Shown: positions 34,257-42,193 of the stretch, piece after piece
How positions within the stretch are numbered: the first letter of the stretch is position 1
How the letters are laid out: each line of letters begins with the position of its first letter
NCBI RefSeq assembly: GCF_015461805.1
Contig: NZ_JACVZE010000007.1
Location: forward strand, 248,001 to 312,000
Direction of reading: 5' to 3'
DNA from: Pseudomonas pisciculturae
GTDB lineage: Bacteria > Pseudomonadota > Gammaproteobacteria > Pseudomonadales > Pseudomonadaceae
Length of the DNA stretch: 64,000 nt
Notes under the pieces: model-generated
The model's input: only the letters and a program-made list of their open reading frames with translations
What the model was told of the DNA's origin: nothing
The model's database searches: none
Position numbers and translations under genes: made by a program

Positions 34257-34634
34257 TTATAGGGCGAAGTGGGCGAAGCTTACGTTAGCACCGGCAGGGC
34301 GTACGTCCTTGAGGAACGAATCCTTATCCGCGCTCAGCTCCAGCGTAATTTCCGGCTTGCGCTTGTTGGCATTGCGCACCACCAACCCTTCGATGTGCTC
34401 ACGCAGGAACGCCGTCGGCACCTTCAGGTGCAGCAACTGGTCGGTCTCGGCGTTGTGCATCAACAAGTGAATCCACTCGTACTGGCCCACCGCAATACGG
34501 CCCAGCGGCAGGTCGAACCACCAGATGTTGCGCTTGTGGTCCAGGTCGGTGAAGTGGCAGTTGTTGACGCCGAGTACGGCACCGCCCAGTTCGGTATTTC
34601 TGCGGGCGATGGCCTGTGCTTTATTGAGTTTCAT
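34257..34634 (-). CDS. Hypothetical protein, 125 aa
   Basis: I do not recognise this gene. 125 residues, soluble, no signal peptide. Visible features: basic N-terminus MKLNKAQAIARRNTELGG, a Trp-rich middle (NIWWFDLPLGRIAVGQYEWIHLLMHN), and a mixed-charge C-terminal half. Start at 34634 is set by AGGAAGG 6 bases upstream. The hydrophobic/aromatic alternation suggests a compact alpha/beta fold. It is monocistronic, convergent with fadD1, and divergent from the CsbD gene. Confidence 0.65.
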   Translation of the reverse strand: MKLNKAQAIARRNTELGGAVLGVNNCHFTDLDHKRNIWWFDLPLGRIAVGQYEWIHLLMHNAETDQLLHLKVPTAFLREHIEGLVVRNANKRKPEITLELSADKDSFLKDVRPAGANVSFAHFAL

Positions 34635-34834
34635 AACCTTCCTACGGGATCTGTTATTCAGCGTTATAGCCTGAATGTGCCGGGCATTCTCGTGGGTTGG
34701 CTGCAAAACATAAAGCCAAACCTGCGACGGGCGATGAAATGCCGCCTGAAAATAATTGAAACTCTGCCGAATGCCCCTGGGTCAATCTCTAGGTAATGAC
34801 CAAAAACCCTTGATTGTTCTTCTGGAGAAATACC

Positions 34835-35026
34835 ATGGGCAGCACAGCGGATAAGGCAAAAGGTTTGGCAAACGAAGCTGTAGGCAACATCAAGCAAGGT
34901 GTCGGCAAAGCGACCGACAACACCAAGCTTGAGACCGAAGGCAAGATTCAGGAAAAGAAAGGCGAAGCTCAGCAAGCCGTCGGCAAGGCCAAAGATGCGG
35001 TAAAGAAAACCATCGACAAGGCCTGA
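34835..35026 (+). CDS. CsbD-family stress protein
   Basis: 63-residue hydrophilic, Lys/Ala-rich helical protein of the CsbD family. Sequence MGSTADKAKGLANEAVGNIKQ with repeated KxKxxxA blocks. CsbD-like genes are commonly under general-stress sigma factors; the molecular role is unknown. Start at 34835 has TGGAGA upstream. A terminator follows at 35055. Confidence 0.88.
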   Translation: MGSTADKAKGLANEAVGNIKQGVGKATDNTKLETEGKIQEKKGEAQQAVGKAKDAVKKTIDKA

Positions 35027-35054
35027 CCCGGCTGACTGCGAATGCGCAGCCACG

Positions 35055-35079
35055 CGGCCATCCACGGATGGCCGTTTTT
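35055..35079 (+). terminator. Intrinsic terminator after the CsbD gene
   Basis: CGGCCATC CACG GATGGCCG followed by five Ts. Confidence 0.9.
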
Positions 35080-35202
35080 GTGTCAGTGGCTGTAATTAAA
35101 GTTTGGAAATTGTTTCGAGGTCGTCAAATAGGCTACCTTGAGGTAGAAAACGGCCCCTGAGTCGCCCACGAACCTGTCCTTTTTGCGGCGAAAGGAGACG
35201 CT

Positions 35203-36153
35203 ATGATTTTTCCGGTCCTCGATGGCCTCAAGCTTCACAAAGTGCTGGTGCGCACCGTCAAGGAATTTGTCGACGACGAGATGCCCACCTACGCCTCGGC
35301 GCTGGCTTACCAGATGCTGTTTTCCCTGTTTCCCTTCCTGCTGTTCCTCATCGCGCTGATTGGCTTCCTGCACCTGCCGGACTTCTTCACCTGGCTGCGC
35401 CTGCAATCAGAACTGGTATTGCCGCCCCAGGCGCTGGAGCAGGTCAACCCGGTAATCGACCAGTTGCAGCAATCCAAGGGTGGTCTGCTTTCGGTCGGTA
35501 TTGTGATCGCGCTGTGGACGGCCTCGGCCGGTGTGCGCCTGATGATGAGCGCCATGAACGCCGCGTACGACGTAGTCGAAGGCCGGCCGATCTGGAAGCG
35601 CTTTCCGCTGTCGATCTTCTACACCGTGGGCATCGCCGGCATGCTGCTGGCCGCCGCTGCACTGATGGTGCTGGGCCCGCAAGTGATGGAATGGCTGGCC
35701 GGGCAGATCGGCATGCAGGAGTTCGTAGTGACCCTGTGGACCATCGTGCGCTGGCCGCTGATCGTGATCCTGCTGATGTTTGCCGTGGCCCTCATGTACT
35801 ACGTGATGCCCGACGTAGAACAGAAATTTCGCTTTATCACCCCAGGCTCCGTGCTGGCGGTGGTGGTGTGGATCGTCGCGTCCCTGGGGTTTGGCTACTA
35901 CGTCAAAACCTTCGCCGACTACAACGCCATGTATGGCAGTATCGGTGCGATCATCGTTTTGCTGCTGTACTTCTATATTTCTGCCGCTGTGTTGCTGCTG
36001 GGCGCGGAGATGAATGCGGTGATCGAACACATGTCCGCCGAGGGCAAAGACCCTGGTGAAAAAGAGTTCGATGAACCCGGCCACACCGATGAAAAACAGC
36101 ACGTCTCAGGCTTAGGTCGAGACCATTCCAAGCCCACTACCGATGAAGTCTGA
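35203..36153 (+). CDS. YihY/BrkB-family inner membrane protein
   Basis: 316-residue polytopic membrane protein of the YihY (BrkB, once RNase BN) family. About six hydrophobic spans, starting with YASALAYQMLFSLFPFLLFLIALIGFL (about 30-56). The family motif WTASAGVRLMMSAMNAAYDV and the C-terminal AMYGSIGAIIVLLLYFYISAAVLLLGAEMNA are present. The hydrophilic tail after residue 275 is acidic. The family's function is unresolved; the old virulence-factor name is not evidence of virulence. The deformylase gene starts 3 bases after its stop, so the two are co-transcribed. Confidence 0.9.
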   Translation: MIFPVLDGLKLHKVLVRTVKEFVDDEMPTYASALAYQMLFSLFPFLLFLIALIGFLHLPDFFTWLRLQSELVLPPQALEQVNPVIDQLQQSKGGLLSVGIVIALWTASAGVRLMMSAMNAAYDVVEGRPIWKRFPLSIFYTVGIAGMLLAAAALMVLGPQVMEWLAGQIGMQEFVVTLWTIVRWPLIVILLMFAVALMYYVMPDVEQKFRFITPGSVLAVVVWIVASLGFGYYVKTFADYNAMYGSIGAIIVLLLYFYISAAVLLLGAEMNAVIEHMSAEGKDPGEKEFDEPGHTDEKQHVSGLGRDHSKPTTDEV

Positions 36154-36156
36154 TCG

Positions 36157-36696
36157 ATGATCCGTGAAATCCTGAAAATGGGCGACGAGCGCCTGCTGCG
36201 TATCGCGCCACCGGTACCCCCGGAAATGTTCGACAGCCCCGAGCTGTGGCAACTGATCGATGACATGTTCCAGACCATGGAGCACGTGGGCGGCGTCGGG
36301 TTGGCCGCACCGCAGATCGGCGTTGACCTGCAACTGGTGATCTTTGGTTTCGAGGCCAGTGAACGCTACCCGGACGCGCCGCCGGTGCCGCAGACCATCT
36401 TGATCAACCCACTGATCACGCCGTTGAGTCCGGTACTGGAAGAGGGCTACGAAGGCTGCCTGTCCGTGCCCGGCCTGCGTGGCGCGGTGGAGCGTTACCA
36501 GCAGATTCGCTATGAGGGTTTCGACCCCAAGGGCGAGCCGATTGTGCGGATTGCCGATGGTTTTCATGCGCGGGTGGTGCAGCATGAGTGCGATCACTTG
36601 ATCGGCCGGTTGTACCCGTCGCGGATTACCGATTTCACCAAGTTCGGGTTTATTGAAGTGATGTTCCCGGACATGGACCCAACAGCTGACGAGTAA
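36157..36696 (+). CDS. def: Peptide deformylase (second-type paralogue)
   Basis: 179-residue metal-dependent enzyme that removes the formyl group from nascent proteins. All three family motifs are present: GVGLAAPQIG, EGCLSVPG (metal ligand Cys) and QHECDHLIG (two His ligands and catalytic Glu). It pairs with a YihY gene and not with fmt, so it is probably an accessory deformylase, with the main def-fmt operon elsewhere; that is an inference from usual Pseudomonas layout. Confidence 0.93.
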   Translation: MIREILKMGDERLLRIAPPVPPEMFDSPELWQLIDDMFQTMEHVGGVGLAAPQIGVDLQLVIFGFEASERYPDAPPVPQTILINPLITPLSPVLEEGYEGCLSVPGLRGAVERYQQIRYEGFDPKGEPIVRIADGFHARVVQHECDHLIGRLYPSRITDFTKFGFIEVMFPDMDPTADE

Positions 36697-36720
36697 CCTT
36701 CAGACACAATGGAGTTTAAA

Positions 36721-36748
36721 TGTGGGAGGGGGCAAGCCCCCTCCCACA
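36721..36748. repeat. Collapsed REP palindrome (28 bp)
   Basis: TGTGGGAGGGGGC, AA, then the exact complement: two REP arms fused with loss of the centre. Identical to the element at 59286-59313. It lies between convergent genes and could act as a hairpin. Confidence 0.88.
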
Positions 36749-36771
36749 TTTAGTCTGCATTTCAAGTTGGG

Positions 36772-37590
36772 TTATTGGGTTGGTTTGACAAACCGCAACG
36801 TCATCCGATCCGATTCGCCAATCGCCACATACCTGGCCTTATCCTGCTCCCCCAGCTTCAAGGTCGGGGGCAATGTCCACACACCCGCCGGGTAATCCTT
36901 GGTGTCCTTCGGGTTGGCATTCACCTCACTTTGGCCCGCCAGCTTGAACCCGGCATCCGTTGCCAGCTTCACCACCTGCGCGGTGGTCAGATAGCCGCTG
37001 TCCTTGATCGCTTCGAGGTCGGCACCGTCTTTGGCCCGGTGATCTTCCACACCCAACACGCCACCGGGTTTGAGCACGCTGTAGAACGCCTGGAAGGTCG
37101 TCGACGCCGTATCCGCCGCGACCCAGTTATGCACATTGCGGAACGTCAGCACCGCGTCCGCCGAACCGGGCTTGCCAAACACCGGTGCCTTGGGATCGAA
37201 CTCCACCACCTGGGCCTGGCCATACCGCGTCGGGTCAGCCGCAAATTTCTTTTTCAGGTTCTCTTCGGACGTACGCGCATACGCACTGCTGCTCGCCGCC
37301 TGAACAGCAGCGATGTAGTGCCCATGGTCCTTGAGCAACGGCGACAGCACTTCGCTGTACCAACCGCCGCCGGGGGTGATCTCGATCACCGTCTGTTTGG
37401 CGCCCAGGCCAAAGAATTCCAGGGTCTGCTGCGGGTGACGATAGCCGTCGCGGGCACTGTTGGCCGGGTCGCGCCAGCTGCCGGCCAGTACGCTTTGGTA
37501 CTGCTTGGCGCTGATGGGCGCGTCGGCGGCCTGGGTGAACGTGGGGAGGAGGAGGGCGGTAAGGGACAGCACTGCAAACGTCGTTTTCAT
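36772..37590 (-). CDS. Exported methyltransferase-like protein
   Basis: 272-residue protein with a Sec signal peptide (MKTTFAVLSLTALLLPTFTQAADA, cleavage after about residue 22) followed by a Rossmann-type SAM-methyltransferase domain: motif I VIEITPGGGWYSEVL, FRNVHNW in the motif IV position, and FYSVLKPGGVLGVEDHRA. These periplasmic methyltransferase-like proteins occur widely in proteobacteria, but since SAM is not expected in the periplasm, catalytic function there is unproven. Start at 37590 is preferred over 37596 on ribosome-site spacing. Monocistronic. Confidence 0.83.
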   Translation of the reverse strand: MKTTFAVLSLTALLLPTFTQAADAPISAKQYQSVLAGSWRDPANSARDGYRHPQQTLEFFGLGAKQTVIEITPGGGWYSEVLSPLLKDHGHYIAAVQAASSSAYARTSEENLKKKFAADPTRYGQAQVVEFDPKAPVFGKPGSADAVLTFRNVHNWVAADTASTTFQAFYSVLKPGGVLGVEDHRAKDGADLEAIKDSGYLTTAQVVKLATDAGFKLAGQSEVNANPKDTKDYPAGVWTLPPTLKLGEQDKARYVAIGESDRMTLRFVKPTQ

Positions 37591-37650
37591 GATCATCCGA
37601 AAAGTGGGCCACTGTGCCGCCGAGGCTAGCACGGGCCCTCTCTCGGCCGA

Positions 37651-38088
37651 TCACACATTATCTAAGGACGACCTCACCAAAGGTTCTAAGCCCATCGCGA
37701 TCATGGGTTTGTTGCGCTTGTAGCGCACCAACCGCTCGCTGAGGGATTGTGGCAATAGCGTGTCCTGGGTGAAGCCCATGCGCTGGTACAACGTTTCCAG
37801 ATCCGGATGGCACAGCAGCCATGTCGTGCCTTGCACCGACGCGAGCGCTTGAAGAATCAACTTCGCCGCCAACCCTTGGCCGCGATAGGCCGGGTCTACA
37901 AATACCCCCGTCAACCATTGCCCACCCACCACCGGCGTCAGGCACAAGCCGGCGACAATCTCGCCCTCGCGCGCCACCCACAAATGCCCGCCCTTGAGCG
38001 CCTTCATCGACGAGTTGTGGTTGCGGTAAAACTTGTTCAGCAGCGGCCACAGGGGCTCTGCCAGCAGATCGATGGTCAACTCGGGCAT
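37651..38088 (-). CDS. GNAT-family N-acetyltransferase
   Basis: 145-residue acetyltransferase with the acetyl-CoA-binding motif WLTGVFVDPAYRGQGLAAKLI (motif A, R-G-Q-G-L-A) and the C-terminal LYQRMGFTQ. The substrate is unknown. The ATG at 38088 was chosen by fold length; no strong ribosome site is visible, and longer in-frame starts exist upstream. Confidence 0.8.
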   Translation of the reverse strand: MPELTIDLLAEPLWPLLNKFYRNHNSSMKALKGGHLWVAREGEIVAGLCLTPVVGGQWLTGVFVDPAYRGQGLAAKLILQALASVQGTTWLLCHPDLETLYQRMGFTQDTLLPQSLSERLVRYKRNKPMIAMGLEPLVRSSLDNV

Positions 38089-38191
38089 GGTGTTCAGGCA
38101 GCGTGATGGAGGGGCGGGGATTATAAGCGCCTTCTGCCTGGCAATAGGTGGTATACCCACTGCTACATCCCCTTACAGTGGAGTACGCATC

Positions 38192-38308
38192 ATGGCCAAA
38201 GGTATGGATTCAAAGAAAGCCGCGAAGAAAAAACCGGCAAAGACCGCCGATGAAAAACGCGCCGACAAGAAAGCCAAGAAAACCGAGAGCGGTTTGTTCG
38301 GCCATTGA
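38192..38308 (+). CDS. Small Lys/Ala-rich basic protein
   Basis: 38 residues, MAKGMDSKKAAKKKPAKTAD followed by further Lys and a hydrophobic GLFGH end. GGAG lies about 8 bases before the ATG. Very basic, probably disordered and possibly nucleic-acid binding; similar tiny proteins are common in Pseudomonas genomes but unstudied. It is followed by two hairpins. Confidence 0.7.
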   Translation: MAKGMDSKKAAKKKPAKTADEKRADKKAKKTESGLFGH

Positions 38309-38339
38309 GTTAAACCTTTAAAACCAGGCATCCGCAAGA

Positions 38340-38386
38340 TTTCCCGCGCCCCAGCACCGCGCGGGAAACATCACCCAAAGGGTGAT
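38340..38386. terminator. Two adjacent hairpins between convergent genes
   Basis: TTTCCCGCGC, 9-base loop, GCGCGGGAAA (38340-38368), then ATCACCC AAA GGGTGAT (38370-38386). Perfect stems between the small basic protein and the GST gene. No strong T run, so terminator activity is probable but not certain. Confidence 0.6.
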
Positions 38387-38397
38387 CGCATTTCAGG

Positions 38398-39000
38398 TCA
38401 TTCAGCTTCGGCAGCCAACGCAGCAATCACTGCCGAGCGCTGACCGACTCGTTGTTGAAACCCATCCAGTGCCGGCCATTCACTCAGGTTAATGGAGTGG
38501 AAAGCGGCCCAGCGCAGCACCACAAACAGATACGCATCCGCCACCGAATACTGCGCGCCCAGCAGATAATCCTGGCGTTCCAACGTCTGCACCAGCACCG
38601 CAAAACGCTTAAACAGCGTGGCCTGGAACATCGCCCGCACATCGCCCTGAATCGCGCCGTTGAAGAACACCGCTAACCCGCCATGAATCTCGGTGGCGAT
38701 GAAGTTCAGCCATTCCTGCAACCGCACGCGCTCCCAACTGCCATTGGCCGGGGCCAGGTTGGCTGTGGGTTTAAGGTCGGCCAGGTATTGCAGGATCGCA
38801 CTGGCTTCGGTCAGTACCTGGCCGTTGTCCAGTTGCAGTGCCGCCACGTAACCCTTGGGGTTGATTTGCAGGAAGTCCTCGCCGTTTGCGGTGATTTTCT
38901 TTTGGTTGTCCACCCGCACGAGCTCGAATGGCAGCGCCAATTCCCGCAGCACAATATGAGGGGCGAGGGAGCAGGCGTGGGGGAAGTAATACAGTTTCAT
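38398..39000 (-). CDS. Glutathione S-transferase (beta-class GstA-like)
   Basis: 200-residue GST. N-terminal thioredoxin-like domain MKLYYFPHACSLAPHIVLRE with the beta-class Cys (about 10), NPKGYVAALQLDNGQVLTEASAILQYLAD containing the cis-Pro region (here replaced by Ala-Ala) and the Glu/Ser glutathione-binding pair, then an all-helical C-terminal domain with YSVADAYLFVVLRW. Divergent from a LysR gene 108 bases away, which probably controls it. Confidence 0.88.
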   Translation of the reverse strand: MKLYYFPHACSLAPHIVLRELALPFELVRVDNQKKITANGEDFLQINPKGYVAALQLDNGQVLTEASAILQYLADLKPTANLAPANGSWERVRLQEWLNFIATEIHGGLAVFFNGAIQGDVRAMFQATLFKRFAVLVQTLERQDYLLGAQYSVADAYLFVVLRWAAFHSINLSEWPALDGFQQRVGQRSAVIAALAAEAE

Positions 39001-39108
39001 CTCTGGCAATTCCTGATCGTGGGAGAGGGGATTTGCGCCAGTCTCGCGGCCATGGCACCGTGCGTAAAATTAAACCTTCAGCCCCCTGCCATAAGGACAG
39101 CTACTGTC

Positions 39109-39978
39109 ATGATGAACCTGATGCACTGGCGCTTGCTGGTGGCCGTGGCTGATCACGGCAGCATCACCGCTGCCGCCGAACGTGTGGGCATGACCCAATC
39201 CGCCGCCAGCCAGGCTATGGCGGGCATGGAGGCGACGTTGGGCGCGCAGTTATTCACCCGGGAGCCGCGCAAGACGTTGCCCACTGCACTGGGGCTCAGT
39301 GTGATCGAACAGGCGCGGGTGATGCTCGGCGCCCTTCAGGCGATTCGCAGCACGGTGGACGATGCCAAGCCCACCCTACGTGGGACGCTTCGCATCGCCA
39401 GTTTCCCCATGGTGTTGGCGACGTTCCTGACCCCACTTTTACAGCGTTTCGCGCAGCTGTATCCCGGTATCGAGGTCACCACCCTGGATGTCAGCGATAA
39501 CGAAGTGCACACCTTGCTCAACGCCGATTTGATCGACCTGGGCGTGGTGCTCAACCCCAAGCCTGAACAAAACGCCACGGTGCTGGGCCGCGATTTCTGG
39601 ATGGCGGTGCTGCCAATACACCACCCCTTGGCGCAACGCCCGGCGGATGCAACGGTGACGCTGGCCGAACTGCTCGACCAATCTTTCGTGCTCGCCACTG
39701 GCGGGTGCGTTGCCAATGCTCGCAGCCTGGGCGCCACTGCCGGGCTGACCCTGCGGGACATCCGCGTGGAGGTGCGTGAGTGGAGCAGCGCCTACAGCCT
39801 GGTGCGCGAGGGTGTCGGCGTGACCCTGGTGCCGGAAATGGCGTTGCCGGTGCAGCGCAATGGCCTGCGTGTGATGCCGTTGACGGAGCCGCTGCATCGG
39901 GAATTCGCCTTGGTCGGCGCCCCGACCCGATCACCGTCCGTCGCCACCCGTGCATTGTTAAAAATGCTGGCTGACTAG
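39109..39978 (+). CDS. LysR-family regulator
   Basis: 289 residues. Winged helix-turn-helix at about 4-62 (HWRLLVAVADHGSITAAAERVGMTQSAASQAMAGMEATLGAQLFTR) and a periplasmic-binding-like effector domain from about 90. AAGGA precedes the ATG. It is divergent from the GST gene, so that gene is its likely target; the effector is unknown. Confidence 0.88.
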   Translation: MMNLMHWRLLVAVADHGSITAAAERVGMTQSAASQAMAGMEATLGAQLFTREPRKTLPTALGLSVIEQARVMLGALQAIRSTVDDAKPTLRGTLRIASFPMVLATFLTPLLQRFAQLYPGIEVTTLDVSDNEVHTLLNADLIDLGVVLNPKPEQNATVLGRDFWMAVLPIHHPLAQRPADATVTLAELLDQSFVLATGGCVANARSLGATAGLTLRDIRVEVREWSSAYSLVREGVGVTLVPEMALPVQRNGLRVMPLTEPLHREFALVGAPTRSPSVATRALLKMLAD

Positions 39979-40121
39979 TGACCTTGCATAGCGCCAAGCC
40001 CTGTCTATGCTCACCCAGAACCGTTGATGACGCTTGGCATATAAAGCGATTCGGATGGTTGTTTCCCCATAAATGAATGGAATGCGCCTTTTTGGCGCCG
40101 GGAATCAAGGGTGATCTGACC

Positions 40122-41441
40122 ATGTTCAACCTCCACCACAAAGCCGACCTGCAAGAAATCGAACGTTTCTCCTGCGCCCTTACCGAATCCAACGCCAAAC
40201 TCGCCGCCATCAGCCGTTCCATGGCGATGATCGAGTTCGACCGTCATGGGGTGATCCTCGACGCCAATGACAACTTCTGCAAAACCATGGGCTACAGTGC
40301 CGATGAGATCCGTGGCAAGCACCATCGGGTGTTCTGCGAAGAGGCCTACACCCATACCGAGGAATACGCCAAGTTGTGGCGCGACCTGGCGCGGGGCGAG
40401 GCCATCAGTGGCACGTTTATGCGCCTGAACAAGCGCGGTGAAGAAGTGTGGCTTGAAGCCAGCTACATGCCGGTGCTGGACAGCGAAAAACAGGTGCAGA
40501 GTGTCATCAAGGTGGCGTCGGACATTTCGGCGCGGGTTCACCACGAACACGAAAACCAAAGCCTGATCGATGCCATCAGCCGGTCCATGGCGGTGATCGA
40601 GTTCACGCCCCAGGGGCAGATCCTCAACGCCAACGACAACTTTTTGCGCACCGTGCAATATTCCCGCGAAGAAATCATCGGCCAGCACCACAGTATGTTT
40701 TGCCATCGCAGCGAAGTGGAATCGCCGGCCTACAAGGCGTTTTGGGCGTCCCTCAACCGCGGCGAATACCACTCGCACCGTTTCGAGCGCAAAAACAAAT
40801 ACGGCAAGACCCTGTTTCTGGAAGCGTCCTACAACCCGATCTTCGACACCAACGGGCGCCTGTACAAAGTGGTGAAGTTCGCCAGTGACATCACCGATCA
40901 GGTGACCACCCTGCGCAACGCCGCCGATTCCGCCCACGCCACCTCCGTCCAAAACGACGCCTGCGCCCGTAAAGGCTCGGAGGTGGTGCAGCAAACCGTG
41001 CAGATTATCGAAGAGATTTCCCACGACCTGAACGAGGCGGCCAAGAGCATCGATGCGGTAAGCAAACAGTCCGACATCATCGGCGCGATTGTGCAGACCA
41101 TCCGCAGCATTGCCGAGCAGACCAATATGCTTGCGCTCAACGCCGCCATCGAAGCCGCGCGGGCCGGTGAACATGGGCGTGGGTTTGCCGTGGTAGCCGA
41201 TGAAGTGCGCACCCTCGCGGCCCGCACCAGCCAGGCCACGGTGGAGATTGTGGACGTGGTGCGCAAGAACCACGACCTGTCGCTGAGTGCGGTGTCGAGC
41301 ATGCAGTCGAGTTTGAGTCGCACGGGGCTGGGGGTGGAGTTGGCGAACGAGGCGGGGCAGGTGATCCTGGAAATTCAGGAAGGCTCACGGCATGTAGTCG
41401 ATGCGATTGGCCAGTTCAATTCGACGTTGCAACTGCAATAA
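40122..41441 (+). CDS. Soluble PAS-PAS chemoreceptor (BdlA-like)
   Basis: 439-residue methyl-accepting chemotaxis-type protein with no TM segment. Two similar PAS domains (about 25-130 and 147-252), each opening with AISRSMAxIEF and containing NDNF motifs, then a short signalling domain with hairpin tip IAEQTNMLALNAAIEAARAG (about 329-348). Layout and length resemble P. aeruginosa BdlA, which links redox/c-di-GMP cues to biofilm dispersal; orthology is a hypothesis. The C-terminus is short compared with transmembrane receptors. Start at 40122 follows AAGGGTGA; an earlier ATG at 40077 lies across a GCGCC-TTTTT-GGCGC hairpin and is less likely. Confidence 0.85.
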   Translation: MFNLHHKADLQEIERFSCALTESNAKLAAISRSMAMIEFDRHGVILDANDNFCKTMGYSADEIRGKHHRVFCEEAYTHTEEYAKLWRDLARGEAISGTFMRLNKRGEEVWLEASYMPVLDSEKQVQSVIKVASDISARVHHEHENQSLIDAISRSMAVIEFTPQGQILNANDNFLRTVQYSREEIIGQHHSMFCHRSEVESPAYKAFWASLNRGEYHSHRFERKNKYGKTLFLEASYNPIFDTNGRLYKVVKFASDITDQVTTLRNAADSAHATSVQNDACARKGSEVVQQTVQIIEEISHDLNEAAKSIDAVSKQSDIIGAIVQTIRSIAEQTNMLALNAAIEAARAGEHGRGFAVVADEVRTLAARTSQATVEIVDVVRKNHDLSLSAVSSMQSSLSRTGLGVELANEAGQVILEIQEGSRHVVDAIGQFNSTLQLQ

Positions 41442-41450
41442 CTCTATCAA

Positions 41451-41537
41451 TGTGGGAGCTGGCTTGCCTGCGATACAGGCACCTCGGTGCTTCAGATGTA
41501 CCGAGGCGATGCAATCGCAGGCAAGCCAGCTCCCACA
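41451..41537. repeat. REPIN (variant arm GCTGGCTTGCCTGCGAT)
   Basis: Same arm type as at 21213, with an inner inverted repeat CCTCGGT ... ACCGAGG. Between convergent genes. Confidence 0.92.
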
Positions 41538-41571
41538 CAAGCCTGCTTTCACATTGGATCAGTGCTGTGGC

Positions 41572-42060
41572 TTAGATCGCTGCCAGGGTTTCTTTAACAG
41601 TGTGCGCTGGGTCAGTGGCTTTGGCCGTTAGCTGCTGCTCTTGCTGTTGTTTCACACGGTCGGCCACTTGCTTGGAAATCGCGTCCTGCTTTTCCTGGGA
41701 CATGTTCTGCACATCCGCCTCGGTCAAACCTTGCTCCTTGAGCAACTGCTCACGAATGCGTTCGGCTGGGGATTTGCTCATGTAGTCGGTGAACTCGGAG
41801 CGCGCCGCAGACGTGGCACTGGTGGCCGGCACATCGGTCGTGCTGGCCTGCAACTGCACACGGGTTTTGGCGAAGGCTTCGTCGATACGGTCGGCGGCCT
41901 TGTCCAATGCCTTCTGCGCAGCCGGCACGGTCACGCTTTGCTGCGCCGCTTGCAGGGCACCGCTGTACAGCGCGCTGGCAGCGGCGTTGGCCGGGTCCAT
42001 GTCGGAGCGCTTGAGTTGCTGCACGGTGGTCACGGCTTGGGTGTTGTTGTTAACCAGCAT
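41572..42060 (-). CDS. Hypothetical Ala/Gln-rich helical protein
   Basis: I do not recognise this gene. 162 residues, no Cys, no TM segment or signal peptide, mostly predicted helix, rich in Ala, Gln, Lys and Asp. Starts MLVNNNTQAVTTVQQLKRSD; the middle has PAAQKALDKAADRIDEAF and the end a Gln run (VKQQQEQQLTAKA). The pattern ERIREQLLKEQGLTEADVQNMSQEKQDAI looks like an amphipathic helical hairpin. Monocistronic, between a REPIN and the MFS gene. Confidence 0.65.
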   Translation of the reverse strand: MLVNNNTQAVTTVQQLKRSDMDPANAAASALYSGALQAAQQSVTVPAAQKALDKAADRIDEAFAKTRVQLQASTTDVPATSATSAARSEFTDYMSKSPAERIREQLLKEQGLTEADVQNMSQEKQDAISKQVADRVKQQQEQQLTAKATDPAHTVKETLAAI

Positions 42061-42193
42061 GATCGGTCACCTGTGGAAAAATGCATGTGCCACAGGTGGA
42101 GCAAATAGCGTGCCGGGCAGCAAGTGCCCAGTTTTGTTAGGGGGGAGTGACCGCCGCGGCAAGACTTGTCCCGCCGGCGGCCATCCGTTGCCG

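Noticed and set aside
34757..34790. AlgU-type promoter before the CsbD gene
   Set aside because: A GAAACT ... TCAAT pair is present but the spacing is 18 bases and the match is weak.
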